DNA of 64,000 nucleotides from Chitinimonas koreensis (GCF_014353015.1 NZ_CP060704.1:2381001-2445000), one strand, 5' to 3'. Positions 1-9,666 are shown, counted from the first letter of the stretch. The notes: generated by a model from the letters alone, not told the origin. Program-made: numbers and translations.

Positions 1-76
1 CCGCCATCTCGAAGCCAATCTCAACCTCGGCAAGGTCGTGCTGACGCTCGACCCGGCCGCCATGGAGCAGCCATGA
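1..76 (+). CDS. C-terminal end of a quinone oxidoreductase / zinc-type alcohol dehydrogenase (partial)
   Basis: Only the last 24 codons are in the window; the gene begins upstream. The reading frame starting at base 2 gives HLEANLNLGKVVLTL followed by a short tail and TGA. That ending is characteristic of medium-chain dehydrogenases of the NADPH:quinone oxidoreductase type, which reduce quinones or enones with NADPH in the cytoplasm. The stop codon overlaps the ATG of the next gene (ATGA), so the two are probably co-transcribed. The family call rests on the short tail only. Confidence 0.6.
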   Translation, partial: RHLEANLNLGKVVLTLDPAAMEQP

Positions 77-420
77 ACATCCGCTTGCATCTTCTCGCCC
101 TGCCGCTGGCCTGCCTCGCCGCGAGCGGCTGCGCCGTGGTCACGGTGGCCGGCGCGGCGGTCGGCATGGCTTCCACCGCGGTCAGCGTCGCCACCACCGC
201 GGTCGGCGTCACCGCCGACGTCGCCGTGGCCACCGGCAAGGGCGTGGTCAAGGCCGGCAGCTGGGCGGTCGACGCTGCCACCCGCGATGCGCCGGCCAAG
301 GCGGCCAAGCCGGTGGTGGTGCACGAGACGGTGGTCCCTGCCGCGCCGGCGGCGCCGGTCGAAGGGGTGCCGGCGTCCGACGTCGAGGTGAGGCCGCTGC
401 TCCAGCCGGCCGCGGAGTGA
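73..420 (+). CDS. small Ala/Val-rich lipoprotein
   Basis: This 115-residue protein has a lipoprotein signal peptide with lipobox AASGC and the acylated cysteine at residue 20, so it should be a membrane-anchored periplasmic lipoprotein. The first half of the mature part is a low-complexity stretch rich in Ala, Val, Thr and Gly that could form an amphipathic or membrane-associated segment; the tail is Pro/Ala/Val-rich. It overlaps the preceding dehydrogenase by ATGA. I do not recognise a functional family; similar short lipoproteins are usually annotated as hypothetical. Confidence 0.8.
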   Translation: MNIRLHLLALPLACLAASGCAVVTVAGAAVGMASTAVSVATTAVGVTADVAVATGKGVVKAGSWAVDAATRDAPAKAAKPVVVHETVVPAAPAAPVEGVPASDVEVRPLLQPAAE

Positions 421-575
421 ACCCGGCCTGGGCAGGGCAGCCCATTCGGCCGGCTGGTCTACTGCTGCCGTGCAATCACTTCGAGCCCTGCGCGGGCGGC
501 CTCTTCGAGTACGACATCGTCCTGCCGCCGGATTTCCTCGACCGGGCGCTGGGCGCCGCTGCTCGCCCCGCCTAG
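417..575 (+). CDS. possible small ORF, 52 residues
   Basis: A GTG overlapping the stop of the lipoprotein gene opens a 52-codon frame whose middle (PCNHFEPC, FEYDIVLPPDFLDRAL) looks more protein-like than the usual high-GC shadow, with two Cys and one His close together. It ends before the porin terminator. No convincing ribosome binding site or family match is visible, and it may equally be the remnant of a longer gene. Confidence 0.25.
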   Translation: MNPAWAGQPIRPAGLLLPCNHFEPCAGGLFEYDIVLPPDFLDRALGAAARPA

Positions 576-594
576 CCGGCGTGCCGGACGGCGA

Positions 595-626
595 ATAAAA
601 AAACACCCCGCCGAGGCGGGGTGTTT
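595..626 (-). terminator. rho-independent terminator of the porin gene
   Basis: A 12-bp GC-rich stem (AAACACCCCGCC / GGCGGGGTGTTT) with a 2-nt loop is followed on the minus strand by a run of T. It sits about 45 bases downstream of the porin stop codon. Confidence 0.9.
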
Positions 627-669
627 CCATTCCAGCGACCGCGGCGGAACCGCGGGCTTGAACGACGGC

Positions 670-1737
670 TTAGAACAGGTGGATCAGGCCGGTCGTCCAG
701 GCGCTGTTGCTGCGGTGACCCGCGGCTTGGCCAGCGCTGGTTTCCAGCACGCTGCCGGTGGCAGCCAGGTTGTCGTCGTTGCTGGCGCGGGTGAATTCGG
801 TGTAGACGATGGTGCGCTTGGACAGCGCGTAGTCGCCACCGATGGCCCAGTAGGAGCCGCCCGAGTTGCTGATGGTGCCGGCGTTGGAATCGACATCGCC
901 CAGCGTGGTGTAGCCGAAGCGGACGTTGCCGTTGCCGATCGGCTGGGTGACCACGCCGATCCAGGTGTCGCGGTCGGCCTTCACGGCGCCGTTCTTGAAG
1001 TTGGACTGACGGTAGGCCAGCTTGAAGTTGGTACCGGCGTTCGGGATGGTGTAGCCGGCGCCCAGCAGGTAGTTGTTGATCTTGTTGCCCTTGACCGTGG
1101 CCTTGGTGCCGTCGGCAACCGCCAGGGCCAGGTCCTTCTGGCTTTCGAAGGCGCCAACGATCTGGAACGGACCGTTGTTGTACTCGGCCGAGCCGATGAT
1201 GGCGCTCGGCGAAACGCCGGTGGTGTCGTTCTTGGCTTCCATGTCGCCGTACTGCAGCTTGGCCACGAAACCGTTCATGTCGGGCGTTTCGTAGGCGATG
1301 TTGTTGCTGGCGCGGTAGTAGGCACCATCGATCAACAGGCTGTTGATCATGGTCGAGTTGCCGTTGAAGCCGTCGAAGTTTTCCTGGGCCAGGTCGAAGT
1401 AGGTCTTGCCGCGGCCGAGCTTGACGGTACCGAAGTCGCCTTGCAGGCCGACCCAGCCTTCACGGTTGGCGAAGCCGGCGGAAGCGCCGGTGTCCAGGGC
1501 GACCTTGCTTTCGATCTTGAAGAACGCGTTCAGGCCGTTGCCCAGCGCTTCGTTGCCCTTGAAGCCGATGCGCGAACCGGTGTCTTCGACGATAGTCTTG
1601 CGGGTCACGCCGTCATCGACGACCGACACGGCGGCCTGGGCGATGCCGTAGACGGTGACGTTGGTGGTGTCGGCATGTGCGAAGCCGGTGGTTGCGAACA
1701 GGCCGGCCAGAGCGGCAGCGAGCGGTGCGTATTTCAT
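670..1737 (-). CDS. general trimeric porin (Gram-negative porin, betaproteobacterial type)
   Basis: This 355-residue outer-membrane protein forms a 16-stranded beta-barrel channel for small hydrophilic solutes. It has a cleavable signal peptide (MKYAPLAAALAGLFATTGFAHA), then DTTNVTVYGIAQAAVSV, the classic first strand of Neisseria/Burkholderia porins. The motifs GNEALGNGLNAFFKIE, GREGWVGLQGDFGTVKLGR-like segments and the C-terminal phenylalanine (TTGLIHLF) are diagnostic. The ATG at 1737 is preferred over the upstream in-frame ATG at 1845 because it directly begins the signal peptide and has an AAGGA ribosome binding site. It is a single-gene transcript with its own terminator and an AT-rich upstream region. 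Confidence 0.95.
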   Translation of the reverse strand: MKYAPLAAALAGLFATTGFAHADTTNVTVYGIAQAAVSVVDDGVTRKTIVEDTGSRIGFKGNEALGNGLNAFFKIESKVALDTGASAGFANREGWVGLQGDFGTVKLGRGKTYFDLAQENFDGFNGNSTMINSLLIDGAYYRASNNIAYETPDMNGFVAKLQYGDMEAKNDTTGVSPSAIIGSAEYNNGPFQIVGAFESQKDLALAVADGTKATVKGNKINNYLLGAGYTIPNAGTNFKLAYRQSNFKNGAVKADRDTWIGVVTQPIGNGNVRFGYTTLGDVDSNAGTISNSGGSYWAIGGDYALSKRTIVYTEFTRASNDDNLAATGSVLETSAGQAAGHRSNSAWTTGLIHLF

Positions 1738-2090
1738 TGATTCGTCCTTTTCTGCATGGATGTACTTATTGGGCAGGGTTCGGGAGCCGGTAGGCTCTCC
1801 CATGACTTGCGCATAAATTGTCGGGCGCCGGCGGCTCGAATGCATTGGGGAAAACCTGAGCCAGCGCTGAGCAACTTTTACAACGCCCGGCGGTCTTGCT
1901 GCGGCGCAGTATCGCCGATGTGCGATTAATTGTTTGAATATGAATGGAAATTAAGAAAAATTTAGTCCTGTCTTGTCGCTGTGCAGCATGGCAATTCCGG
2001 CGAGACAAGCGGAAATTGTGCCTGTTGCAGTGTTGTGACAAAAACACAGAAATCGGTCGTTTGTGAGGTAGTTCACGAATATCGGCTTAC
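1738..2090. promoter_or_regulatory. AT-rich intergenic region upstream of the porin
   Basis: No gene is evident. The stretch 1920-1975 is strikingly AT-rich for this genome (TTTAGTCC, AAGAAAAATTTAG and AATTAATCG are nearby) and lies 180-240 bases upstream of the porin start, consistent with a strong promoter with an UP-like element or a nucleoid-protein or OmpR-type regulated leader. I could not fix a specific -35/-10 pair. Confidence 0.4.
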
Positions 2091-2124
2091 AAAAAGCGAT
2101 CGCCAGCCGCTGGGCTGGCGATCG
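2091..2124 (-). terminator. rho-independent terminator of ispH
   Basis: An inverted repeat (CGATCGCCAGC / GCTGGCGATCG) with a 6-nt loop is followed on the minus strand by TTTTT. It starts about 28 bases past the ispH stop codon. Confidence 0.9.
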
Positions 2125-2151
2125 TGGTATGGCCCGGCGTTGCGCGGATGC

Positions 2152-3081
2152 CTAGGTGTTGAGGCCCTTGGGCAGCGAAAACACCACACCCTCGACGGTG
2201 CCTTCCATCTCCCGCACCGATTGCGCGCCGAACGACTGGATGCGCTCGATCACCTCGCGCACCAGCACCTCGGGCGCCGAGGCGCCGGCGCTGACGCCGA
2301 CGTTGGACTTGCCGGCGAACCAGGCCGGGTCGAGCTCGGAGGCGTTGTCGACCAGGTAAGCGTCGAGCCCGGCATTGGCCGCCACTTCGCGCAGGCGGTT
2401 GGAATTGGAGCTGTTGACCGAGCCGACCACCACCACGATGTCGGTCTGGCCCGACAGCTTCTTGACCGCGTCCTGGCGGTTCTGGGTGGCGTAGCAGATG
2501 TCGTCCTTCTTGGGGCCGACGATGCCCGGGAAGCGCGCCTTGAGCGCGGCCACCACCACGGCGGCGTCGTCCATGCTCAGCGTGGTCTGGGTCACGTAGG
2601 CGAGCTTGCTGCTGTCGCGCACTTCGAGCCTGGCCACGTCTTCGGCATCCTCGACCAGGTACATGCCGCCGTTCGACTGGCCCATGGTGCCCTCGACCTC
2701 GGGATGGCCGCGGTGGCCGATCATCACGATCTCGAACGCCTGTTCGCGCAGCCGCTTCACCTCGAGGTGGACCTTGGTGACCAGCGGACAGGTGGCGTCG
2801 AACACCTTGAGGCCGCGCGCCTCGGCTTCGCGCCGCACCGACTGCGGCACGCCGTGGGCCGAGAAGATCAGCGTCGCGCCGGCCGGCACGTCGTCAAGCT
2901 CCTCGATGAAGATCGCGCCCTTCTGCTTGAGATCCTCGACCACGAACTTGTTGTGGACGACCTCGTGCCGCACGTAGATGGGGGCGCCGAACTGGGCCAG
3001 CGCGCGCTCGACGATGGCGATGGCGCGGTCGACGCCGGCGCAGAAGCCGCGGGGATTGGCGAGAATGACCTGCATGTGCAT
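2152..3081 (-). CDS. ispH: 4-hydroxy-3-methylbut-2-enyl diphosphate reductase IspH
   Basis: IspH is the last enzyme of the MEP isoprenoid pathway, reducing HMBPP to IPP and DMAPP in the cytoplasm with a [4Fe-4S] cluster. The three cluster cysteines are visible in NPRGFCAGVDRAI, FDATCPLVTKVH and DICYATQNRQDA, and the substrate-binding segment SAHGVP is present. At 309 residues the length is normal. Met1 or Met3 could be the start; neither has a strong ribosome binding site. It lies downstream of ribF-ileS-lspA in the usual order, but the fkpB (slpA) gene often found between lspA and ispH is absent. Confidence 0.97.
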   Translation of the reverse strand: MHMQVILANPRGFCAGVDRAIAIVERALAQFGAPIYVRHEVVHNKFVVEDLKQKGAIFIEELDDVPAGATLIFSAHGVPQSVRREAEARGLKVFDATCPLVTKVHLEVKRLREQAFEIVMIGHRGHPEVEGTMGQSNGGMYLVEDAEDVARLEVRDSSKLAYVTQTTLSMDDAAVVVAALKARFPGIVGPKKDDICYATQNRQDAVKKLSGQTDIVVVVGSVNSSNSNRLREVAANAGLDAYLVDNASELDPAWFAGKSNVGVSAGASAPEVLVREVIERIQSFGAQSVREMEGTVEGVVFSLPKGLNT

Positions 3082-3251
3082 GGGGTTCTACCGGGTATGA
3101 CTGGGATTGGGCGCCATTTTAACCCATGGGCCGGATCGGTCTGCCGCAAAGTGGCGTGCGCCCGTTGATATCGCTCGCCCCTCTGGCTTGGCCATCCTCC
3201 CCAATGGAGTGGCAACCGTTGCGCAAGTCACGGTGGGCCAAAGTCCCACTG

Positions 3252-3394
3252 ACGAGCGTAGCGAGGCCCCTCTGGTCCACCCCACGAAGTCTCCGACTTC
3301 GCGGGGCCCCGGGCGGCGAGGGCGGGGGGATTGACTCAGAGCAAGCCGCTGATTGTCCGGTCACTGAACGCAAACGCCCGGCATTGCCGGGCGC
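3252..3394. repeat. non-coding repeat element, copy 1 (second copy at 9551-9666)
   Basis: This stretch shares a layout with 9551-9666: ACGAGCG(T/A)AGCGAGGC near the left end, then GGCGGCGAGGGCGGGGG, then a CGCCCGGC-N3-GCCGGGCG hairpin at the right end. It fills most of the 344-base gap between ispH and lspA, which holds no gene. Its function is unknown; its last hairpin also serves as the lspA terminator. Confidence 0.5.
3368..3394 (-). terminator. probable terminator of the ribF-ileS-lspA unit
   Basis: The perfect stem CGCCCGGC (3376-3383) / GCCGGGCG (3387-3394) is followed on the minus strand by TTTGCGTT. It begins about 30 bases beyond the reconstructed lspA stop codon. Confidence 0.7.
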
Positions 3395-3425
3395 TGTACC
3401 GAAAGTTGCTGACCACCATTGCGAT

Positions 3426-3907
3426 TCAAGTGCGCTTAGGCTTGCCGCTGGCGAAGCTGTCGATGACCATCAGCGCCGCGCCGAGGCAGATCGCCGAATC
3501 GGCGATATTGAACGCCGGCCAGTGCGACACCCCCAGTAGGCGTCGAGGAAGTCGATCACGTGGCCGTACAGCACGCGGTCGATCACGTTGCCCAGCGCGC
3601 CGCCGAGGATCAGCGCCAGCGCCGCGGCGAAGCGCGTCTCGGCGTGATGGCGGCGCAGCAGGTGCACCAGCACCACGGCGACCACCAGGCCCAGCACGGT
3701 GAAGAAATGCCGCTGCCAGCCGCCGGCCGAGGCCAGGAAGCTGAAGGCGGCGCCGGGGTTGTAGGTGAGCACCAGGTTGAAGCCCGGGAACAGCGGAATC
3801 ACGTCGCCGTAGTTCAGCGCCGCCTCGACGGCGAGCTTGCTCGCCTGGTCGAGCACGATCACCACGGCCGCCAGCACCAGCCAGCGGGCAAGGCCGGCCT
3901 TAAGCAT
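3426..3907 (-). CDS. lspA: lipoprotein signal peptidase (signal peptidase II), one-base frameshift
   Basis: LspA is the inner-membrane aspartyl protease that cleaves prolipoproteins after lipidation. Four membrane segments are visible, as are the catalytic-Asp motif GNVIDR and the second motif region (DFLDAYWG, then NIADSAICLG). As written, the frame breaks at the run of five C at 3530-3534: with one extra base the protein continues VSHWPAFNIADSAICLG to a lysine-rich C-terminus, giving a normal 160 residues. Because the gene is essential and the break is in a homopolymer, a sequencing deletion is the likely cause. Its ATG overlaps the ileS stop by 8 nt. Confidence 0.93.
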
Positions 3908-6793
3908 GCGTGCGCACCTCGCCCGAGCCGAACAGGTTGCTGATGCAGCGGCCGCACAGCGTCGGATGCTCGGCGTGGCGGCCGACCTCGGCGCGGTAGT
4001 GCCAGCAGCGTTCGCACTTGGCGTCGCCCGACGCGGCGACCTCGATCCGCGTCTCGGTACCGGCCTGCAGCGTCAGCTTCGACACGATCAGCACGAACTT
4101 CAGGTCGTCGCCGAGCGCCTCCAGCAGCGGGTACAGCGCGGCATCGGCCGTGATGGTCAGCTCGGCCTGCAGGCTCGAGCCGATCCGGCCGGCCTCGCGC
4201 AGCACCTCCATGTCCTTCTTGGCCTGCGCCACCAGCTCGCGCACGCGCGCCCAGTCGCCGGCCAGCGCGGCGGCATCGGCCGGCAGCGGCAGCTGGTGCC
4301 AGGTGTGCAGCAGCGTGTTGTCGGCGTCGTTGCCGTTCAGCGTAGACCACACCTCGTCGGCAGTGAAGCTCAGCACCGGCGCCAGCAGCAGCGCCAGGCT
4401 GCGGGTGATGTGGTGCAGCGCGGTCTGGGCCGAGCGGCGCGCCGGGCTGCCGGCCGCGGTGGTGTAGAGCCGGTCCTTCAGAATGTCGAGATAGAAGCCG
4501 CCCAGGTCCTCGGCGCAGAAGCGCTGCACCGTCTGCATCGCGGTGTGGAAGCTGTAGCGCTCGTAGTCGGCCAGCACTTCCTGCTGGAAGGCCTGCGCCA
4601 TGGTCAGCGCGTAGCGGTCGATGGTCAGCAGCCGGTCGACCGGCAGCGCGTCGCGCGCGGCGTCGAAATCGCTGAGGTTGGCCAGGAGGAAGCGCAGCGT
4701 GTTGCGGATGCGGCGGTAGGTATCGGTGACGCGCTTGAGGATCTCGTCCGAGATGCTCATCTCGCCCGAGTAGTCGGTGCAGGCCACCCACAGCCGCAGC
4801 ACGTCGGCGCCGAGCTGGTCGATCACCTTCTGCGGCACCACCACGTTGCCCTTGGACTTGGACATCTTCTCGCCCTTGCCGTCCACGGTGAAGCCGTGCG
4901 TCAGCAGCTGCTTGTAGGGCGCGCGGCCGGCGGTGGCGCAGCCGGTCAGCAGCGAGGACTGGAACCAGCCGCGGTGCTGGTCCGAGCCCTCGAGGTAGAG
5001 GTCGGCGGGAGGACTGTTTTCATCGCCGCTGTCACGGCGCAGTTCCGGCCGCTGCCGCAGCACGGCGAAGTGGGTCGAGCCCGAGTCGAACCAGACGTCG
5101 AGCGTGTCGTTGAGCTTGACGTAGTCGCGCGCTTCCTCGCCCAAGAGTTCGGCGGCGTCGAGCGAGAACCAGGCGTTGATGCCGGCCGTCTCGATCCGCT
5201 TGGCCACGGCTTCGAGCAGCTCGAGCGAGCGCGGATGCAGCTCGCCCGAATCCTTGTGCACGAAGAAGGTCATCGGCACGCCCCAGTTGCGCTGGCGCGA
5301 GACGCACCAGTCGGGGCGGTTGTTGATCATCGCCTCCAGCCGCGGCCGGCCCCAGTCGGGGAAGAACTCGGTGGCGTCGACCGCCGCCTGCGCGCGCCGG
5401 CGCAGCGTCTCGCCGGCGATGCCGGGCTTGTCCATGCCGATGAACCACTGCGCGGTGGCGCGGAAGATGATCGGCGTCTTGTGGCGCCAGCAGTGCGGGT
5501 AGCTGTGGTTGAGCTTGACGTTGGCCAGCAGCGCCTCGCGCTCGGCCAGGATCTCGATGATCTTCGGCACCGCCTCCCACACCGTCTGGCCCTCGACCAG
5601 CGCCACGCCGGCCTTGAAGCGGCCGTCGTTGCCGACCGGGTTCTCGTCGCTCAGGCCGTAGTGCTGGCCGACCAGCCAGTCGTCCAGGCCGTGCGCCGGC
5701 GCGGTGTGGACCAGGCCGGTACCGGCGTCGGTGGTGACATGGTTGCCCAGGATGATCGGCGATTCGCGGTCGTAGAACGGGTGCAGCAGGGCCAGGTGCT
5801 CCAGCTTGCTGCCGTGCGCCTGCGCCACCACCTCGGCCGAATCGAAGCCGTAGCGGGCGATCGCGGCGGCGGCCAGCTCGCGCACCAGGATCAGGAGGCC
5901 GCGCGGCGTCTCGACCAGGTCGTAGGTCAGCTCGGGGTGCACGCAGACCGCGCGGTTGGCCGGCAGCGTCCACGGCGTGGTGGTCCAGATCACGGCGTAG
6001 GCCGGGGTGTCGGCGATGCGGGCGGCGTCGAGGCCGAAGGCGGCGGCCAGCGCGGCGCGGTCCTTCACGGCGAAGGCGACGTCGATGGCCGGGCTGACCT
6101 TGTCTTCGTACTCGACCTCGGCCTCGGCCAGCGAGGAGCCACAGTCGACGCACCAGTGCACCGGCTTCTGGCCGCGCACCATGAAGCCGTTGCGGTGCAC
6201 TTCGCCGAGCGTGCGGACGATGTCGGCCTCGGTCTTGAAGGCCATGGTCTTGTACGGGTCGTCCCAGTCGCCGATCACGCCGAGGCGGACGAAATCCTTC
6301 TTCTGCCGCTCGATCTGGATCTCAGCGTATTCGCGGCACAGCGTGCGCACGAAGTCGGCCGGCAGGTGGATGGCGCGGGCGTCGAGGCCGTGCTCCTGGC
6401 GGTAGGCGACGATCTTGGCGTGGATCGAGGGGTGGCCTCGATGGCCTTCTTGTCGCCCTTCACCAGCTTCTCGATCTGGTGCTCGATCGGCAGGCCATGG
6501 CAGTCCCAGCCCGGCACGTAGGGCGCGTCGAAGCCGGCCAGCGTCTTGGTCTTGACGATGATGTCCTTGAGCACCTTGTTGACCGCGTGGCCGATGTGGA
6601 TGTCGCCGTTGGCGTAGGGCGGGCCGTCGTGCAGGATGAACTTGGGCCGGCCGGCCGAGGCGGCGCGGACGCGCTGGTACAGCTTCTGTTCCTGCCAGCG
6701 GGCCAGGAAGCCGGGCTCGCGGCGGGCCAGGTCACCGCGCATCGGGAACGGCGTGTCGAGCAGGTTGACGGGGTATTTGTTCTGTTCAGCCAT
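3900..6793 (-). CDS. ileS: isoleucyl-tRNA synthetase, one-base frameshift
   Basis: This class I aminoacyl-tRNA synthetase charges tRNA-Ile in the cytoplasm. The HIGH motif is in GDIHIGHAVNKVLKD, the KMSKS loop in GEKMSKSKGNVV, the editing domain lies between them, and a C-terminal zinc knuckle (CERCWHYRAEVG ... CGRC) is present. The frame breaks near 6434: after KGDKKAIEA one missing base shifts the frame, and restoring it gives HPSIHAKIVAYRQEHGLDA leading into the downstream frame (LPADFVRTLCREYAEIQ). The restored length is 964 residues, normal for the family. As an essential gene it is almost certainly intact in the organism. It is co-directional with ribF upstream and overlaps lspA. Confidence 0.95.
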
Positions 6794-6898
6794 GGCTGGA
6801 GATCTCGGGAAAGCTGCGGAATGCGGACGAGGCGGGCAGGGCGGCCGGGGCGGCGCGGCCCGCTTCGCGTGGAAGTCGGTGCGGATTCCCCCGTCCGC

Positions 6899-7857
6899 TC
6901 ACGGACGGGGGCGGCTAATTCGTTCGCTGTGCTGGCGCTCGCGGTAGAAGGCGCGGGCGTGGTCGACGTCGAGCCGGATCTGCGCGATCAGCGCGTCGAG
7001 GCCGTCGTACTTCTCCTCGTCGCGCAGCTTGTGCAGGAAATCGACCTGCAGGTGGCGGCCGTACAGGTCGCCGCTGAAGTCGAGCAGGAACACCTCGAGC
7101 GCGTAGCGGCCCGAATCGTCGACCGTGGGCCGCTTGCCGAGGCTGGCGGCGCCGAGCAGCGGCGTAGCGCCGGCGCCGTGCACTTCGGTGACGAAGATGC
7201 CGGCCAGCGGCGGGCGGTTGTGCTTGATCTGGATGTTGGCGGTCGGGAAGCCGATCTCGCGGCCGAGCTTGTTGCCGTGCACCACCCGGCCGCTGATGCG
7301 GTAGGGCCGGCCCAGCAGCTTGCCGGCGAGCGCCAGGTGGCCGGTGGCCAGCGCCTCGCGCACCGCGGTGCTGGAGGCGCGCTGGCCGTCGACCGCGATC
7401 TCGGGCATCGCCTCGGCCAGGAAGCCGGCGCGGTGGCCGAGCTCGGCCAGCAGCGCCTGGTCGCCGGCGCGGCCGCGGCCGAAGCGGAAATCGTCGCCGA
7501 CCAGCACGTAGCGCGCACCGATCTGGCGCGCCACCACGTCCTCGGCGAAGGCTTCGGCCGTGAGGCCGGCGAAGCCGTGGTTGAAGTGGGCCAGGTAGAC
7601 GCGCTCGACGCCGGCCTCGCGCAGCAGCTCGAGCTTCTCGCGCAGGCTGGACAGCCGCGCCGGCGCCGCGGCCGGCGCGAACAGCTCGCGCGGGTGCGGC
7701 TCGAAGGTGAGCACGGCGGCCGGCAGGCCGAGCCGGCGCGCTTCGCCGACCAGGCGGTCGAGCATGGCGCGGTGGCCGCGGTGCAGACCGTCGAAATTGC
7801 CGATGGTGAGGGCACAGGGGCCGGCTGAGCGGAAGGGGCGCCGCGGAAAACCTGCAT
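6899..7857 (-). CDS. ribF: bifunctional riboflavin kinase / FAD synthetase, one-base frameshift
   Basis: RibF converts riboflavin to FMN and FAD. The N-terminal nucleotidyltransferase domain has TIGNFDGLHRGH and FEPHPRE; the C-terminal kinase domain has GRVVHGNKLGREIGFPTANI. The canonical start MQVFRG at 7857 is one base out of frame with the rest: a base is missing in the GGGG run near 7817, just before CALTIGNFDG. The restored length is 319 residues, typical. The order ribF-ileS-lspA matches many proteobacteria. A G/C palindrome (6888-6911) overlaps its stop codon but lacks a T-run. Confidence 0.94.
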
Positions 7858-7974
7858 GGGGCGTTGTCGAAAAACCGGCGGGAAGAAGCGCTCGATTCTA
7901 CTTGGCGGGGGAGACAGGGTCTAGGCGATGCGGCATTGCATCAATCGGCGCCCTGTGGATCGCCGGGTTCGATG

Positions 7975-8052
7975 ATTTTACCGCGGAGGACGCAGAGGAC
8001 GCGGAGGTCGGGCAAGGTGGCATGGCTTCTTCCGCGTCCTCCGCGGTGAATT
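7975..8052. repeat. inverted repeat element (CCGCGGAGGACGC family)
   Basis: TTTACCGCGGAGGACGC at the left and GCGTCCTCCGCGGTGAA at the right form a long imperfect stem; an internal direct repeat (GAGGACGC) follows the left arm. It sits in the ribF-flgA gap, which shows no gene. Repeats of this look are dispersed in many proteobacterial genomes; only one copy was noticed in this window. Confidence 0.6.
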
Positions 8053-8109
8053 GCATTTCATGCGGACCACGCCGCGTGGGCAGGCAGTTGCCCCACCGTG
8101 CTCCGGATC

Positions 8110-8791
8110 TCAGTAACGGATCTCGACCGTGCCGCCGGAGCGCGCGATGCCCTGCACGGTGGCGCCCGAATTCATCTTGACGCTGACCGGCTGGCCTTCG
8201 TTGGCATTGTTCATCGCCCGGCCCTCGCTGGCGACCTCGAAGCCGTTGCCCTGGGCGATCACCTTGACGAATTCGTTGGCCTTGACCGCGAACGGCGCGC
8301 GCAGCTGGTCGCTGCGCAAGGGGCGCCGGCCGGGGTGCCGCCGATCAGCGTGCGGCCGATGGCCTGGGTGTGGTCGACGATGACGGTGGCGGGCAACTGG
8401 GCCAGGTCGCCGCTGCGCCGCTCGATATCGTTCTCGTTGATCTCGTGGCCCGAGGGCAGCGCGCGGCTGGCGATCCAGTAGTCGGCCTGGATCGAGACCG
8501 CGGCCGGCAGGTTGACGCTCCAGCGGGCGCCCTTGACGCAGGCGATGCGCAGGCTGGTGTTGCCGGCCAGCCGGGCGCCCTGCGGCAGTTGCACGTCGAG
8601 TTGCTGGCAGGGGCGAGGCGGAGCCGGTTGTCGAGCTTGCCGAGCTGGAAGCTGGCGCGGTCGCCGTGGGCGGCGAGCTGGCCGGTGAGGAAGCGCGCCG
8701 CCGCCTCGTGGATCGCGGCAAGGCTCTGCTGCGCCTCGGCAGCGAAGCCGGCGGTCGAAAGCACGAGTGCAAGGATGAGGCTGCGGAGCAT
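8110..8791 (-). CDS. flgA: flagellar basal-body P-ring formation chaperone FlgA, two one-base frameshifts
   Basis: FlgA is a periplasmic chaperone for assembly of the FlgI P-ring. A signal peptide (MLRSLILALVLSTAGFAAEA) is followed by the AF-like and SAF domains; LPSGHEINENDIERR and the C-terminal SVKMNSGATVQGIARSGGTVEIRY match the family ending. The protein is spread over three frames: one base is missing near the GGGG run at 8610-8613 and one near 8320-8323. Restoring both gives 227 residues, normal. No other flagellar gene is in the window, so flgA is separated from its usual flgBCD neighbours. Confidence 0.88.
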
Positions 8792-8911
8792 TGCGAAGCG
8801 CGCTATGACGTCGGGCTTTCCAGTGTGGAACCGGATGCCGTGAAACGCAAGCTCGGCGCCGCTTTCCGGCTGCCCGTCAGCGCGATCGACCGGCGCGGCG
8901 GCGGCCGGTGT

Positions 8912-9454
8912 TCAGGCTGCCCGCCGGCATAGCGCGTCGAGCAGCGCGCGGCCCTCGGGCCAGGCGCCGAAGCCGGCCGCCGCGTTGATGTGGCCGGCGC
9001 CGGCCAGCGTGACCAGCCGTGCGCCCCAGGCCGCGGCGAAAGCCCGGCTGCGCGCCGGCTCGCAGAACGGATCGTCGTCGCTGGCGACCACGGTAGCCGG
9101 GAAGGGCAGCGGGTCGAACGGGATCGGTGCGAAGCCGACGATCTCGGCCGGCGCGTCGCCGCGCCCCACGTCGGCCGGCGCGACCAGCAGGGCGGCGGCG
9201 ACCCGGCCGTGGCGGTTGGCGGTGCGCGCGCTCCAGTGCGCCAGCGTGATGCAGCCGAGGCTGTGGCAGACCAGCACGGCGGGGCCGTCCAGCGCGGCCA
9301 GGTGGCGGTCGAGCGCGGCGACCCAGTCGTCCAGCTGCGGACGATCCCAGTCCGCCTGCGCCACGCGGCTGCTGCGGGGGAGCGCGGCCTGCCAGATCGA
9401 TTGCCAGTGGTCGGGGCCGGAATCCTGCCAGCCGGGGTGGATGACGATGTTCAT
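8912..9454 (-). CDS. RBBP9/YdeN-family alpha/beta serine hydrolase
   Basis: This 180-residue cytoplasmic hydrolase has the opening MNIVIHPGWQDSGPDHWQ typical of the RBBP9/YdeN family. The catalytic triad can be placed: nucleophile Ser65 in VCHSLGC, Asp within ASDDDPF (126-128) and His155 in GAGHINA. The physiological substrate of bacterial members is generally unknown. The start at 9454 is chosen because it begins the conserved family N-terminus; the longer in-frame opening is unlike the family. Confidence 0.9.
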   Translation of the reverse strand: MNIVIHPGWQDSGPDHWQSIWQAALPRSSRVAQADWDRPQLDDWVAALDRHLAALDGPAVLVCHSLGCITLAHWSARTANRHGRVAAALLVAPADVGRGDAPAEIVGFAPIPFDPLPFPATVVASDDDPFCEPARSRAFAAAWGARLVTLAGAGHINAAAGFGAWPEGRALLDALCRRAA

Positions 9455-9550
9455 GGTGGGAAATGGTGATGGGGCTGCGGCAGATTGCATGGGATCACGC
9501 GAGCATGGCAAGGCTTGGTTAATACCGCGGTGACGCCGGCCAGGAATCGC

Positions 9551-9666
9551 GCACGAGCGAAGCGAGGCGCCCTCGCGGCGGCGAGGGCGGGGGCGTATGA
9601 ATGAATCAGGGCGCGCCGTTGATCGAGCGTGAGCTGGCCTCGAGCGCCCGGCTTTGCCGGGCGTTT
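9551..9666. repeat. non-coding repeat element, copy 2 (copy 1 at 3252-3394)
   Basis: The order of motifs is the same as in copy 1: ACGAGCGAAGCGAGGC, GGCGGCGAGGGCGGGGG and a terminal hairpin CGCCCGGC-N3-GCCGGGCG. The hairpin is followed on the plus strand by TTTAT. It lies between the hydrolase and ssuF with no gene in the gap. Confidence 0.5.

Noticed and set aside
3837..6521. 894-residue plus-strand frame
   Set aside because: Shadow of ileS on the opposite strand; composition is Arg/Ala/Gly/Gln/Val-rich without any recognisable motif.
6888..6911. 10-bp G/C palindrome at the ribF stop codon as a terminator
   Set aside because: The stem is strong but no T-run follows on either strand, and ileS immediately downstream is normally co-transcribed with ribF.
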